From Aporhodopirellula rubra (lineage in GTDB: Bacteria > Planctomycetota > Planctomycetia > Pirellulales > Pirellulaceae): a stretch of 64,000 nucleotides of DNA. Positions 9,014-18,446 of this stretch are shown piece by piece. The position numbers were made by a program, and so were the translations under genes. A model generated the notes under the pieces. The model saw only the letters and a program-made list of their open reading frames with translations. It did no database searches and had not been told where the DNA came from. Positions within the stretch are counted from its first letter, which is position 1. Every line of letters begins with the position of its first letter. The stretch lies in the NCBI RefSeq assembly GCF_014192335.1, contig NZ_JACHXU010000004.1, positions 1 through 64,000 of the forward strand. The letters are read 5' to 3'.

Positions 9014-9839
9014 CTCGAACGAATCACCCTCACGCGATCGGCTCGCGGTCCATACCATCACGACCAAACCATGGGCGTTGCCGATCGCGGCAGATCGTTA
9101 TGCCGCATCCGGTGTGACCGGGATGAGCATTTGGGTCGAAGCGATCGAAGGCATGAGCAACGCGGAAGTGCGTGACATCGTCAACACATCCGGCCTGAAA
9201 GTTCCCGCACTCGTTCGTGGCGGGTTCTTTTGTGATCCGGATGCCAACGAACGTATCAGCCGGATTGAAAACAACCGCAAACTGATCGAGACCGCCGCTG
9301 AAATTTCGGCCGAGATGTTAGTCCTCGTCGTAGGTGCGACGCCGGGCGAACCGCTCGAACTTCAGCGTCAGTGGGTCCGCGAGGGCATCGAAGCGTTGAT
9401 CGAAGATGCTCAGTCGCATAACGTTCAACTCGCGATCGAACCGCTGCACCCGATGTACGCATCCGACAAGAGTTGTATCAATCGAATGGCGGAGGCCCGT
9501 GCGATCTGCGAGTCGGTTCGCAACCCGTGGGTCGGCATCGCCGTCGACGTTTATCACACATGGTGGGATCCGGATCTCGAGAACGAAATTCGACTCGCCG
9601 GTGAACTCAACGCACTCTTCGGGTTTCACCTCTGTGATTGGCGAGTCCCCACGCGTGATTTCCTCAACGACCGTGGATTGATGGGAGACGGCTGCATCGA
9701 CATCCGAGGAATCCGTCGCATGGTCGAGGCAGCGGGATTCTCCGGTTGGAACGAAGTCGAGATTTTTTCGGACGAACATTGGGCGGGAGACCAACAAGTG
9801 TTCTTGGACAAAATCATCGATCGTTACTCCGACTGCTAA
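9003..9839 (+). CDS. Sugar phosphate isomerase/epimerase-like TIM barrel
   Basis: 278 residues of the xylose-isomerase-like (AP endonuclease 2) fold. Metal-binding residues appear at the expected strand ends: [27 protein letters not shown] and [10 protein letters not shown]. It has no signal peptide. The start overlaps the end of the dehydrogenase gene by 11 bp, and it closes the three-gene cassette. Within the cassette it likely interconverts an aldose and ketose or epimerises the substrate, but the specific reaction cannot be assigned. Confidence 0.85.
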   Translation: MHPDSNESPSRDRLAVHTITTKPWALPIAADRYAASGVTGMSIWVEAIEGMSNAEVRDIVNTSGLKVPALVRGGFFCDPDANERISRIENNRKLIETAAEISAEMLVLVVGATPGEPLELQRQWVREGIEALIEDAQSHNVQLAIEPLHPMYASDKSCINRMAEARAICESVRNPWVGIAVDVYHTWWDPDLENEIRLAGELNALFGFHLCDWRVPTRDFLNDRGLMGDGCIDIRGIRRMVEAAGFSGWNEVEIFSDEHWAGDQQVFLDKIIDRYSDC

Positions 9840-9853
9840 ACGCGACCGTTTAG
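9836..9853. terminator. Short hairpin between convergent genes
   Basis: CTAAACG (9836-9842), loop CGAC, then CGTTTAG (9847-9853). It overlaps the stop codon of the isomerase gene and sits between convergent transcription units. There is no U-tract, so termination is only possible. Confidence 0.35.
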
Positions 9854-9893
9854 CGACAAGCACTCATCGGCGGGTCCCCGCGCCGCGTCTCGA

Positions 9894-11204
9894 TCACGGA
9901 CGCGCTTCCTGGCGTTTGGCCTCATCAGTCGCAGCCAAGCAAAATAAATGCTTCTCACCGCGGACAAACAGTCGATCCGCGCCGGGGATGAGAGAACCGA
10001 TTACCGGTTCGTCAAAGTCGTTCTCCGAGAGCAGTTCGAAATGCGAGTCGTTGATCCCCACCACGAAAACGACGCCGTCCTCCCGTGCTGCGTAGAGCTT
10101 CCCGCCGGCGATCAAAGGTGACGCGTAGTAGTTGGCTCGATTCTTCGGCAATCGGTCACTCCAAATCGTCTCGCCCGTCGCCGGATCGATGCACTCCACC
10201 TCGCCCTTATCGCGGACGATATAAACGCGTCCGTCATGCACTGCGGGCGTTGGCACAAACGTACCGATATCGTCACGGAACCACACGTGATTGGATTCGG
10301 TAACGTCACCACTCCCGTCGAGTCGGATTCCATGCAATCGAGGCACTCCGCGGTCGTTACGTCCAAAACAAATGACCGCGACGTCGTCGACGATGACGGG
10401 CGTTGCGATCGCCGGCCAGAGCATATTGCCCTCCGGGTTGAAATCACCGCACGACCAAATCTCCTTCCCATCGGAGGCGTCATGGATCGTCAAATGCTCG
10501 GCCCCCCAAACCAAAATCGCTTCCCGGCCCGAATGCTTGATTACCAACGGCGTCGTATAACACTGGTCACATTCTTTGGGCACGTCGTAGTTTCGATCGA
10601 CCTTCCACACCAGTTCACCGGTCTCTTTATCGAACGCGGCCAACCAAGAATCGCCAGCATGCATCCGCGCCACCACCACGTTGTCTTGCGTGAGAACGGG
10701 CGACGTTCCGTGATCCCAGAATCGCTTATCTTCGCCAAAACGTTCCACCAGATTCGTTGTCCAACGTTGGGTCCCGTCCAGCGCAACTGCCGCGAACGTT
10801 CCGCTCTTGAAATAAGCAAACACTGTCTCACCATCCGTGACGGGCGACGCGTTGCAGCCCGAACCGTTTCGATGTTTTCCGGAAACTTCCGTTGAGAACG
10901 AAGTGATCCACCGTTGGGCTCCTGAAGAGTCGATCGACAAGATCCCGTCTTTCCCATCGAGCGGTGCGGTCACGTAAAGGTTGCCGTTGTACAAGATCGG
11001 TGTCGAACAACCTTTGCCAGGCAACGGGCTGCGCCACTGAATCGCGGCCTCGTTTAACACAACCGGATACGTCCCCTCGGCGACGCTGCCGTGATCGTCC
11101 GCGCCTCGCCAACTCGGCCAGTCCGCAGTTACCTCCGTCGTCCAACTCCCGACAAACCAAACTGCAACGAATGCCGTTCGCACGGCGGCGTCGATGATGT
11201 TCAT
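9894..11204 (-). CDS. Exported PQQ-like beta-propeller protein
   Basis: 436 residues from the ATG at 11202-11204, which has AGGA upstream and gives a signal peptide (MNIIDAAVRTAFVAVWFVGS, then TTEVTADWPSW). The body is repeated blades with the W-R-x-P, LYVTAPLDGKDG, VWKVDRNYD, IYxVRDKGEVECIDPATGETIW pattern of PQQ_2/PQQ_3 beta-propellers. Planctomycetes carry many such outer-wall proteins; PQQ binding itself is not implied, because dehydrogenase active-site residues are not evident. A longer frame reaching 11414 adds residues without a leader and is disfavoured. Convergent with the sugar cassette. Confidence 0.87.
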   Translation of the reverse strand: MNIIDAAVRTAFVAVWFVGSWTTEVTADWPSWRGADDHGSVAEGTYPVVLNEAAIQWRSPLPGKGCSTPILYNGNLYVTAPLDGKDGILSIDSSGAQRWITSFSTEVSGKHRNGSGCNASPVTDGETVFAYFKSGTFAAVALDGTQRWTTNLVERFGEDKRFWDHGTSPVLTQDNVVVARMHAGDSWLAAFDKETGELVWKVDRNYDVPKECDQCYTTPLVIKHSGREAILVWGAEHLTIHDASDGKEIWSCGDFNPEGNMLWPAIATPVIVDDVAVICFGRNDRGVPRLHGIRLDGSGDVTESNHVWFRDDIGTFVPTPAVHDGRVYIVRDKGEVECIDPATGETIWSDRLPKNRANYYASPLIAGGKLYAAREDGVVFVVGINDSHFELLSENDFDEPVIGSLIPGADRLFVRGEKHLFCLAATDEAKRQEARP

Positions 11205-11498
11205 AGAATTCCTGATCCGAGGAGGGGCAACATTTACTTCGTTGAATTGTAACTCATCTGTCCTGGCATCCAAATTCAGATGCAGTCGCGGAACCGCGGA
11301 CAACGCAAATCCGCTGCCTTTCTTATTGGCGGCACAAGAACAAGGACGCTGCAACCACAGTGGATGCGAACAAACGTTCCGGTCACGAAGCGACGCGAGA
11401 ATTGAGCAAAACACGGATATTCGCGAAACCTGTCATGTAGAACGGAGTTTTACCCAAGTGCCCCGCCTCGTCTTATCCTTCTCTCTCTGGAGCCGACC

Positions 11499-11963
11499 AT
11501 GAAACTGTCCGCCACCTTTCTTGCTGTCTCGTGTGCCCTTCTGTTCGCTTGCCAAACCCAAGCTCAACCGCCAAACCGACTGGGGGCGGGACGTGACAAT
11601 GACGCCAAAGGGCAAGATCGCGGCGGACCGGGACGAGGGCAAGCTCGAGACGGCGAACAACGACGCCAACGCGGCGGCATGGCTGATCGCGATCCCGCAC
11701 AAATGGTCGGTCGACTGATCGAACAATTCGACAAAGACGGCGACGAAAAGCTCGACTCGACTGAGTTGACCGCGTTGTTAACGATGATGCGTGACCGTCG
11801 TGGCGGCCAAATGGGCGGCAACGGCGAGCGTCCTCCCTTCGCTCGCAACGGTGACCAAGCAGGGCCAAAGGCTCGCGACATGATGCAAAGAAAACGCCGC
11901 AATGCGGGTAACGAAGACGCGACTCCGGGCGGAGATCTCCCAAAGCGGCCTTTGGCTGAATAA
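11499..11963 (+). CDS. Exported EF-hand-containing small protein
   Basis: 154 residues with a signal peptide (MKLSATFLAVSCALLFACQTQAQ). The mature protein is Gly/Arg/Asp-rich and holds one clear EF-hand loop, FDKDGDEKLDSTEL at about residues 78-91, so calcium binding is plausible. The rest is low complexity. GGAG lies about 6 bases upstream of the ATG. It is 51 bp ahead of the PSCyt1/DUF1549 gene in the same direction; small EF-hand proteins often precede such genes in planctomycetes. Function unknown. Confidence 0.75.
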   Translation: MKLSATFLAVSCALLFACQTQAQPPNRLGAGRDNDAKGQDRGGPGRGQARDGEQRRQRGGMADRDPAQMVGRLIEQFDKDGDEKLDSTELTALLTMMRDRRGGQMGGNGERPPFARNGDQAGPKARDMMQRKRRNAGNEDATPGGDLPKRPLAE

Positions 11964-12014
11964 GCAACCGTTCGAGAATTAAGAACTCCTTCTCTTTCTG
12001 CACGAAGACTTATC

Positions 12015-14600
12015 ATGTATCGCATCCGAATCTCGGCCATTTTATTGGTCGCGGGCGTCGTCGCGCCCGCACTGGCGGACGAACCCACCGCTGAACAACT
12101 GAAGTTCTTCGAAGCGAAGATTCGCCCCGTCCTCATCAGAGAATGCTACGGGTGCCATTCCAATGAATCGGGGAACGTTCGCGGTGGGCTGCGATTGGAT
12201 TCGCGAGAGTTGACGCACATCGGTGGCAGCAGCGGCCCTGCGGTGGTGCCAGGCGACGTTGATGAGAGTCTGCTCTACAACGCGATCATCCACGAAGACT
12301 TTGTGATGCCGCCGAAGCGGAAGTTGCCGCAGAACGTCATCGACGATTTCCGTCAATGGATTGAAATGGGGGCGCCCGATCCGCGTGTCAACGAAGTCAT
12401 TGAGATTCGTCCCTCGATCTCCGAAGAGGACATCGAACAAGCCAAGGAGACATTTTGGGCGTACCAGCCACCCGTATCCCATGCCGCCCCGTCGGTGAAT
12501 AACGCGGACTGGCCACGGACAGATGTCGATCGATTCGTTCTCGCGAAATTGGAAGAGAACGAACTCGCACCGGCCGATGATGCGGAATCTTACAAGGTGC
12601 TGCGGCGTCTGTGCTTTGACCTCGTTGGCCTGCCTCCGACTCCCTCGCAAATCGAAGCGTTTGCGGATCGATGGAAGTCAGATCCGGACAAGGCGATCGC
12701 TTATGTCGTCGACCGTTTATTGGAGATGGATCAGTTTGGCGAACGTTGGGGGCGACACTGGCTCGACGTCGTTCGGTACGCCGAGTCCACAGGGCGCGAA
12801 GTCAACCAAACCTATCCCCATGCGTGGCGTTACCGCGACTTCGTGATTGATTCAATGAACGAAGACAAACCGTTCAACCAGTTTGTCCAACAACAAATCG
12901 CAGGCGATCTGATGCCCGCGAAAACCGACGAGCAGTGGGCGGAGAATCTAGTCGCCACCACGTTCATGGCCATCGGCCCCAAAAACCTTAACGAAGCCAA
13001 CCGGGTTCAGTTCGCAGCCGACTTGGTCGACGAACAAATCGACGCGACCACGCGAGTCTTCTTGGGAACGTCAGTCGCGTGTGCCCGATGCCACGACCAC
13101 AAGTTCGACGCGATCCCTCAAGCCGACTACTACGCGTTGGCGGGAGTGTTCGCCAACATGACCACCTATTTCGGAAACCCACCGTCCGAGTTCGGAACGA
13201 TTACCAACGCGCAAACACGGCAATCGAGCAGCCTGCTACGACTGCCAATTGACGATCCCAACCCCTACGACAAACGATACACCGCAAAAGAGTTGCAAGA
13301 CCTCCGCGATGAAATGGCCGAGAAACAACGAGAAATCGCCACGCTCGGTCGCGGTTCGGCGAACTCCAGCGGCAACGCCGCCAACGCGCAACGGACGCGA
13401 CTGCGGTTACTCAATGAAATGTCCATGTTGTCGGCCAAACTGGGCGTCGTTGACGAAGACGGCAACCCACGCAGTTATTGCATGGGCGTGCAGGAACGCA
13501 AACGTCCGTCCGACGTTCGCCTCCTCGTGCGAGGCGAAATTGATCAACCCGCGCAAAGCGTCGAGCGTGGCTTTCCACAAGTGTTGTGCAGCGTCCAACC
13601 GGATATCGATGAAGACGAAAGCGGGCGACTCGAACTGGCGCGGTGGATCGGCAGCGAAGCGAATCCACTCACTGCTCGCGTGATGGTGAACCGGATTTGG
13701 CAACACCTCATTGGACAAGGAATCGTCAGCTCGGCGGACGATTTCGGCGTCACAGGGCAACCACCCAGTCATCCCGAATTGCTCGATACGCTCGCCGTGC
13801 AGTTCATGCAATCGGGTTGGTCGACCAAATCGATCATCCGAACCATCACCACGTCTCGCGTCTATCGGATGAACACCGCGTATGATCGTCGATCGCACGA
13901 GGCGGATCCGGACAACGCATTCGTATGGCGAGCCAACCCACGACGATTGGACGCCGAAGCCATCCGCGATGCCATGCTCAGCGTCAGCGGCGAAATTGAC
14001 TTCGAACGCCCTCGCGGTTCGGAAGTCGCCAAGGCAGGATTCACACGAGTCACCGGAGGCGTCTTAGGGAACCCTCGCGACATTGCCCGCAAAGCATTTG
14101 AATCCGCAGGACAATCGCGTCGTCGAATGCAGCGAGGGTCAAGAAATCAGATCGCCGAAGAGGTGGCTCGAAAGATCACCGGGCAACTCAACCAAGAAGA
14201 TGCGAAACACCGCAGCGTTTACTTAACAATCGTTCGCGACGAAGAGCCTCGATCGCTTTCCGTCTTCGACTTTGCCGACGCGAGCACGATCATCGGTACG
14301 CGAGAATCGTCGAACACCGCTAACCAAGCTCTCTACATGATGAACAATCGCTTTGTCATTCAGCAAAGCGAGGCGTTCGCCGACCGAGTGATTCGCGAAC
14401 GAACGTCCCCCAACGACCGACTCGAATACGCGTTTCTGTTGGCCTATGGACGTCCCCCAACGTCATCCGAACGCACCGCCGCCGCGTCCTTCATTCGTGA
14501 TTTTGCATCCACGACCGGCTTTCGATCGCGGAGCAAAGACACCATCAACGCACTCTGTCAAAGCCTCTTCGCGTCCGCCGAATTCCGCTATCTCGATTAA
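12015..14600 (+). CDS. PSCyt1-DUF1549-DUF1553 exported cytochrome-like protein
   Basis: 861 residues. Signal peptide MYRIRISAILLVAGVVAPALA. A haem-binding CYGCH at residues 44-48 followed by a GGLRLDSRE and MPPKRKL pattern marks the Planctomycete cytochrome C (PSCyt1) domain. DUF1549 (PSCyt2) follows at roughly 165-380 (LLEMDQFGERWGRHWLDVVRYAEST; CARCHDHKFDAI, a second CxxCH), then DUF1553 from roughly 540 (RVMVNRIWQHLIGQGIV). These families are abundant and characteristic of planctomycetes, with a proposed but unproven role in electron transfer or polysaccharide degradation. The DUF1501 gene starts 11 bp downstream. Confidence 0.95.
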   Translation: MYRIRISAILLVAGVVAPALADEPTAEQLKFFEAKIRPVLIRECYGCHSNESGNVRGGLRLDSRELTHIGGSSGPAVVPGDVDESLLYNAIIHEDFVMPPKRKLPQNVIDDFRQWIEMGAPDPRVNEVIEIRPSISEEDIEQAKETFWAYQPPVSHAAPSVNNADWPRTDVDRFVLAKLEENELAPADDAESYKVLRRLCFDLVGLPPTPSQIEAFADRWKSDPDKAIAYVVDRLLEMDQFGERWGRHWLDVVRYAESTGREVNQTYPHAWRYRDFVIDSMNEDKPFNQFVQQQIAGDLMPAKTDEQWAENLVATTFMAIGPKNLNEANRVQFAADLVDEQIDATTRVFLGTSVACARCHDHKFDAIPQADYYALAGVFANMTTYFGNPPSEFGTITNAQTRQSSSLLRLPIDDPNPYDKRYTAKELQDLRDEMAEKQREIATLGRGSANSSGNAANAQRTRLRLLNEMSMLSAKLGVVDEDGNPRSYCMGVQERKRPSDVRLLVRGEIDQPAQSVERGFPQVLCSVQPDIDEDESGRLELARWIGSEANPLTARVMVNRIWQHLIGQGIVSSADDFGVTGQPPSHPELLDTLAVQFMQSGWSTKSIIRTITTSRVYRMNTAYDRRSHEADPDNAFVWRANPRRLDAEAIRDAMLSVSGEIDFERPRGSEVAKAGFTRVTGGVLGNPRDIARKAFESAGQSRRRMQRGSRNQIAEEVARKITGQLNQEDAKHRSVYLTIVRDEEPRSLSVFDFADASTIIGTRESSNTANQALYMMNNRFVIQQSEAFADRVIRERTSPNDRLEYAFLLAYGRPPTSSERTAAASFIRDFASTTGFRSRSKDTINALCQSLFASAEFRYLD

Positions 14601-14611
14601 CTGGAAATACC

Positions 14612-15976
14612 ATGTTCTCACGACGTCACCTACTGCAAAGCATGTCAGCCGGTTTCGGGTACCTCGCGTTCGCCGGGATGTGCAATGAACGAGCCGCCGC
14701 CGAAGCGGCATCAACGAATCCGCTGGCGCCTAAGACGCCTCACTTTCCCGCGCGGGCCAAACGCGTGATCTTCCTCTGCATGCAAGGTGGCCCCTCGCAC
14801 GTCGACACGTTCGACTACAAACCCCAACTCGCCAAAGACCACGGCAAGTCCGGCAAATACGGCGGATCCTTGCTGAAATCGCCGTGGGAGTTCCGCCAAC
14901 GCGGTGACAGCGGGTTGTGGATTTCGGACATTTTCCCCAACGTCGCCAAACACGCGGACGACATGACGCTCATCCGCTCGATGCAGTGTGATCAACCGGT
15001 TCATCCGGGAGCGATGACGCAAATGCACACCGGCACAGCACAGTTCATCCGCCCGTCGCTCGGCGCGTGGACGTTGTACGGGCTAGGAACCGAGAACGAA
15101 AGTTTGCCAGGATTCGTCTCGCTCAATCCTCCTTCGGGAAGCTCGCGAAATTATGGCAGTTCCTTTTTGCCCGCGATCTACAGCGGATCGAAAGTCGGGC
15201 GGTCATCGCGTTTCGGGCGCGGCAACAGTGGCGAAAGCGTTCCCGACATTCGCAACCCAAACCTCTCGGAAAAACAACAACGCAAACAACTCGACCTGAT
15301 TCAACGACTTAACGAGGAAAAGCTCAAACGGGAAAAATACCAGCCCGGAATCGAAGGCATGATCGAATCCTACGAACTCGCCTTCCGAATGCAGGATGCC
15401 ATGCCGTCCCTGATGGACACGTCCGAGGAAACTCAGTCGACACTCGATTTGTACGGCATCAACAATGCCACGACGGAGAGCTTTGGCAAGCAATGCTTGT
15501 TGGCCCGGCGATTTGTCGAAGCCGGTGTCCGGTTTGTGGAAGTCACCCACGGGAACTGGGACCAACACGTGAATTTATCTGTCGATCACAAAGCCCGCGC
15601 CGAAGCCTGTGATCAGCCGATCGCGGGATTGCTGCAAGATCTCAAACAACGTGACATGCTCAAAGACACGCTGGTGATTTGGGGCGGCGAATTTGGACGG
15701 ACCCCTGCCGCTCAAGGCGGTGACGGCCGCAACCACAATAACAAGGGCTACACGACCTGGATGGCCGGAGGCGGCGTCAAAGGTGGATTCAGCTACGGTG
15801 CGACTGACGAACACGGCTACGAAGCGATCGAGAACAAGTGCCACATTCATGATTGGCACGCGACGATCCTGCATCTGCTCGGACTCGATCACGAGCAACT
15901 TACCTATCGCTATGCCGGTCGCGACTTTCGCCTGACCGACGTACACGGAAACGTCGCCACCGATATTCTCGCGTGA
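14612..15976 (+). CDS. DUF1501 sulfatase-fold exported protein
   Basis: 454 residues. N-terminus MFSRRHLLQSMSAGFGYLAF is a twin-arginine-type leader. The body has DUF1501 features of the alkaline phosphatase superfamily: FLCMQGGPSHVDTFDYKP near the start, GNWDQH, and VIWGGEFGRTP plus GGDGRNHN near the end. It is the usual partner of PSCyt1/DUF1549 genes in planctomycetes and lies 11 bp behind one here. The reaction is unknown; hydrolysis of a sulfate or phosphate ester has been suggested from the fold alone. Confidence 0.95.
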   Translation: MFSRRHLLQSMSAGFGYLAFAGMCNERAAAEAASTNPLAPKTPHFPARAKRVIFLCMQGGPSHVDTFDYKPQLAKDHGKSGKYGGSLLKSPWEFRQRGDSGLWISDIFPNVAKHADDMTLIRSMQCDQPVHPGAMTQMHTGTAQFIRPSLGAWTLYGLGTENESLPGFVSLNPPSGSSRNYGSSFLPAIYSGSKVGRSSRFGRGNSGESVPDIRNPNLSEKQQRKQLDLIQRLNEEKLKREKYQPGIEGMIESYELAFRMQDAMPSLMDTSEETQSTLDLYGINNATTESFGKQCLLARRFVEAGVRFVEVTHGNWDQHVNLSVDHKARAEACDQPIAGLLQDLKQRDMLKDTLVIWGGEFGRTPAAQGGDGRNHNNKGYTTWMAGGGVKGGFSYGATDEHGYEAIENKCHIHDWHATILHLLGLDHEQLTYRYAGRDFRLTDVHGNVATDILA

Positions 15977-16081
15977 GTAAACCAACAATTCGCTAGATCA
16001 AATTCAGTCGCCTTCTTCGGTGCGTGACGCCAGCACCCAACGTGACCCCGGTGTCTAACACCACAAACAATCGAACCTCTT

Positions 16082-16115
16082 ACGGCCCCCATGAACACTC
16101 ATGGAGGGCCGTTTT
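16082..16115 (+). terminator. Terminator of the EF-hand/DUF1549/DUF1501 unit
   Basis: ACGGCCC plus CCATGA (from 16082) pairs with TCATGG, one bulged A, and GGGCCGT (to 16112), followed by TTTT. It lies about 105 bp after the DUF1501 stop. Confidence 0.75.
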
Positions 16116-16246
16116 CGCTGCGTGGTTTGACCTATCTCCCGTGGAATGCTCTCGCATCCAACCTGGTCGCGAGAGCACACATGCGTCGAGTCGATTTACC
16201 GAATCCGGAACCCCGAAGCACCAACCGCCGATCGGTATCGCATCCA

Positions 16247-17066
16247 TCAACCAGCGCCGCCGGGACGACTTTGAACCGCGAAACCGCATGCGGGCATAAC
16301 GCCACCTATGCCCGAAATTTGTTCACAAACTAAAACGCTTGGCACGTGCTGGCCACCGCCAATCATTACTCTCTCAAACGAACGACCGACCGACTCCCAT
16401 GTGTCACCAATCCGCAATTCATCAATAGCGGTAATCGCAAAGGTATCACTCCACAAGTTAAGAGTCTTCATGATTCCGGAGTGATAAGAGGGTTTGGATA
16501 CGACGTCCCATTGAGCCGGTTCGATCACTTGAGGGGCGTCATCAGCACTCAATGCACACGCCATGATGGTGTCGGGTTCGTCGCGACGAATCTTTAGCTT
16601 CAGAACGAATAGGTACGTACGATCCGTATCGAGCATTTTCCCCACATTATGCAGTCCCTTTCCCGTCGAGCAGAGCAAACGTTCGTTCTGCGCGATCGAG
16701 CACAAGAACACGACGCTCTCTGGTCCTGGTGACTTGCGAGAGCCATCCGCAGACGGCGTGAGATGAAAGGAAATTCCCGCCGTCGACTTCTTCACGCCCT
16801 TTTCAGCCAAACGCTTTTTGTGAATGTAGCAACTCAAAAACAGATCGCGATCTTCGTCCAAATCAATCCCGTCGGTGAGATCACGCGAGCACCCGGTTGC
16901 CGAAGGAACCACGAAGTAGTTTCCATCTCCACGCTCCAACCACCCTGGTGATTTGATGTAGTTTCCCTGACGCACAACGGCCAAAGCAGGACCAGGTTTT
17001 CGATTTCCGCGGAACCAAGGAGTCTCCCGACCATGACCATTGAGATTCCCCTTATAGACCCAACGG
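16247..17066 (-). pseudogene. C-terminal remnant of a LamG/FecR-type surface protein
   Basis: The minus-strand frame reads as the end of a larger protein without a credible start: from about 17066 it runs WVYKGNLNGHGRETPWFRG and onward, with LERGDGNYFV, a long beta-rich stretch, and IDELRIGDTWESV near 16388, which is the typical last strand of planctomycete LamG-like (concanavalin-fold) domains. After that motif the frame continues about 46 codons of unlikely sequence, suggesting that the original stop was lost by a frameshift. At its 5' side it abuts, head to head, a sulfatase remnant. I read it as a decaying fragment; an expressed small protein from a TTG near 16984 cannot be excluded. Confidence 0.5.
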
Positions 17067-17487
17067 GATTGAATGCGGCACGACGTACGATCTTCCCGTC
17101 TCGTCGTTAGACATCGCGGCTACCGCGGTCGCGTTGGGCAACGGAGACACCTCGGGTCCCGAACTCGAGGGTGTGAACCTGATTCCATACGTGACGGGGC
17201 AAAAAGACGGCGTCCCTCACGAGGCACTTTACTGGCGAATGGAAAGCGGCAAGCACTGGGCCGTTCGCACACAGGCAGCCAAATACCTCCTGCCACGCAC
17301 CGACGTCGGCGACAAACCGATGCTGTTTGATATGGAACGTGATCCCTACGAGTCGAATGACATCGTCAACGAACGTCCCGAACTCCGCCAACAACTCGCC
17401 GCGTTGTGGAACCAATGGAACGCAAAAAACCAGCCGAACCAATATCTTCAAGCAGGCGCGTACCAGAAAGCTCGCTTAAAGTTCTAA
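17047..17487 (+). pseudogene. C-terminal fragment of a sulfatase
   Basis: Only the last 130 or so codons of an arylsulfatase-like gene are present. In frame from about 17050 the sequence gives YDLPVSSLDIAATAVALG, then LEGVNLIPYVTGQ, PHEALYWRMESGKHWAVR, KYLLP, LFDMERDPYESNDIVNERPEL and a final LWNQWNAKN, which is the standard sulfatase C-terminal order. The catalytic N-terminal domain, with the Cys-x-Pro/Ala-x-Arg motif, is missing, and the frame opens at a stop at 17041-17043. It is therefore a truncated relict lying among other fragments. Confidence 0.8.
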
Positions 17488-17583
17488 CACGAACTGCGTC
17501 AAAAGCTGGACGCCGAAGCGGCTCAGAAGAGCCCCTTGGTTATCGAATAGAGTCGGTTGGCCGAGTCTCCGCAATCAGCAAAA

Positions 17584-17856
17584 CTAGCTGCCGTCGCAGG
17601 ATGAATTCTTATCACGAAACGTGCCACAACAGGCCGACGACTCCAACAACCGTTCGACGTCGGCGGCGAGATCACGGTCTTCGAGCGTTTGGAGAAACCA
17701 TCGTCGTTCGGTGTCCTCAAGAGCAACAGCCTGATTAAACAACGAACGCACGACTTGATGACGATCCGCGTCATCCTGCGGCGGTGTCGTGTCACCGGAT
17801 GGTCGTGTGGATTCGGACAAAGAACATTCCTTTGTTATGGGGATGAGGGGAGCCAA
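17584..17856 (-). pseudogene. N-terminal remnant of a Ser/Thr protein kinase
   Basis: A 90-codon minus-strand frame reads VVRSLFNQAVALEDTERRWFL then LEDRDLAADVERLLESS. This is the short helical region that precedes the kinase domain in many planctomycete Ser/Thr kinases (pattern: LF..A..L....R..FL....D..L...VE.LL). The kinase domain itself is absent: the frame stops 15 codons later. I interpret it as the leftover 5' end of a deleted kinase gene. Confidence 0.5.
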
Positions 17857-18446
17857 CTTCAGATGCCAGAATTACTCAGTCACGGAAGAGTTATTTCATC
17901 TGACACAAGCCTCAGTGTTTGTCGACACCGACCGACCAATGGCCGTTGACTCTCCAGGATATCGATCGGATTGACTTTAGTCATTCGCGCCCCGTTGAAC
18001 AAGCGAACCGGGTTAGAACCGATACTTGCTCGACCGTGTTGCCGAATCGACATTTCGCGGCGTCAGTCCCTATTCACGCATGGTGAACAAGCGTCGCTCG
18101 AGATCTGGCACACCGAATGCATCTTGGACGATGAACCGAAGACTGAACTTCGAGTACCAAAGCAAAGGATGCTTTACCGTTGAGTATTCCTTCACCTCAG
18201 ACGCACAAACCCACAGGATTTGCCGAACCAATCGTGGCAAACACGGGCCGGCTGATCAGACCCGGCATCGTAGTGACCCCAGCGACCCAACGTCGCACGG
18301 GGACTCAAAACCGCAAGTCTGATCGACGTCCGACCACTCTTTCACCGACCGCAACCCAAGTTGAGACGAACCGCCACCGACAAAATTGAGCATGAACGGC
18401 AAACCGAAACACAGTCGAATTTTCCTACACACCACGAGTCTTGTTG
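17857..18446. other. Gene-poor stretch upstream of the HAD-ATPase gene
   Basis: About 590 bp. Several short open frames exist but none shows a leader, domain or plausible ribosome binding site. It continues the degraded region that starts near 16.1 kb and must hold the promoter of the HAD-ATPase/cyclase unit. Confidence 0.5.
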
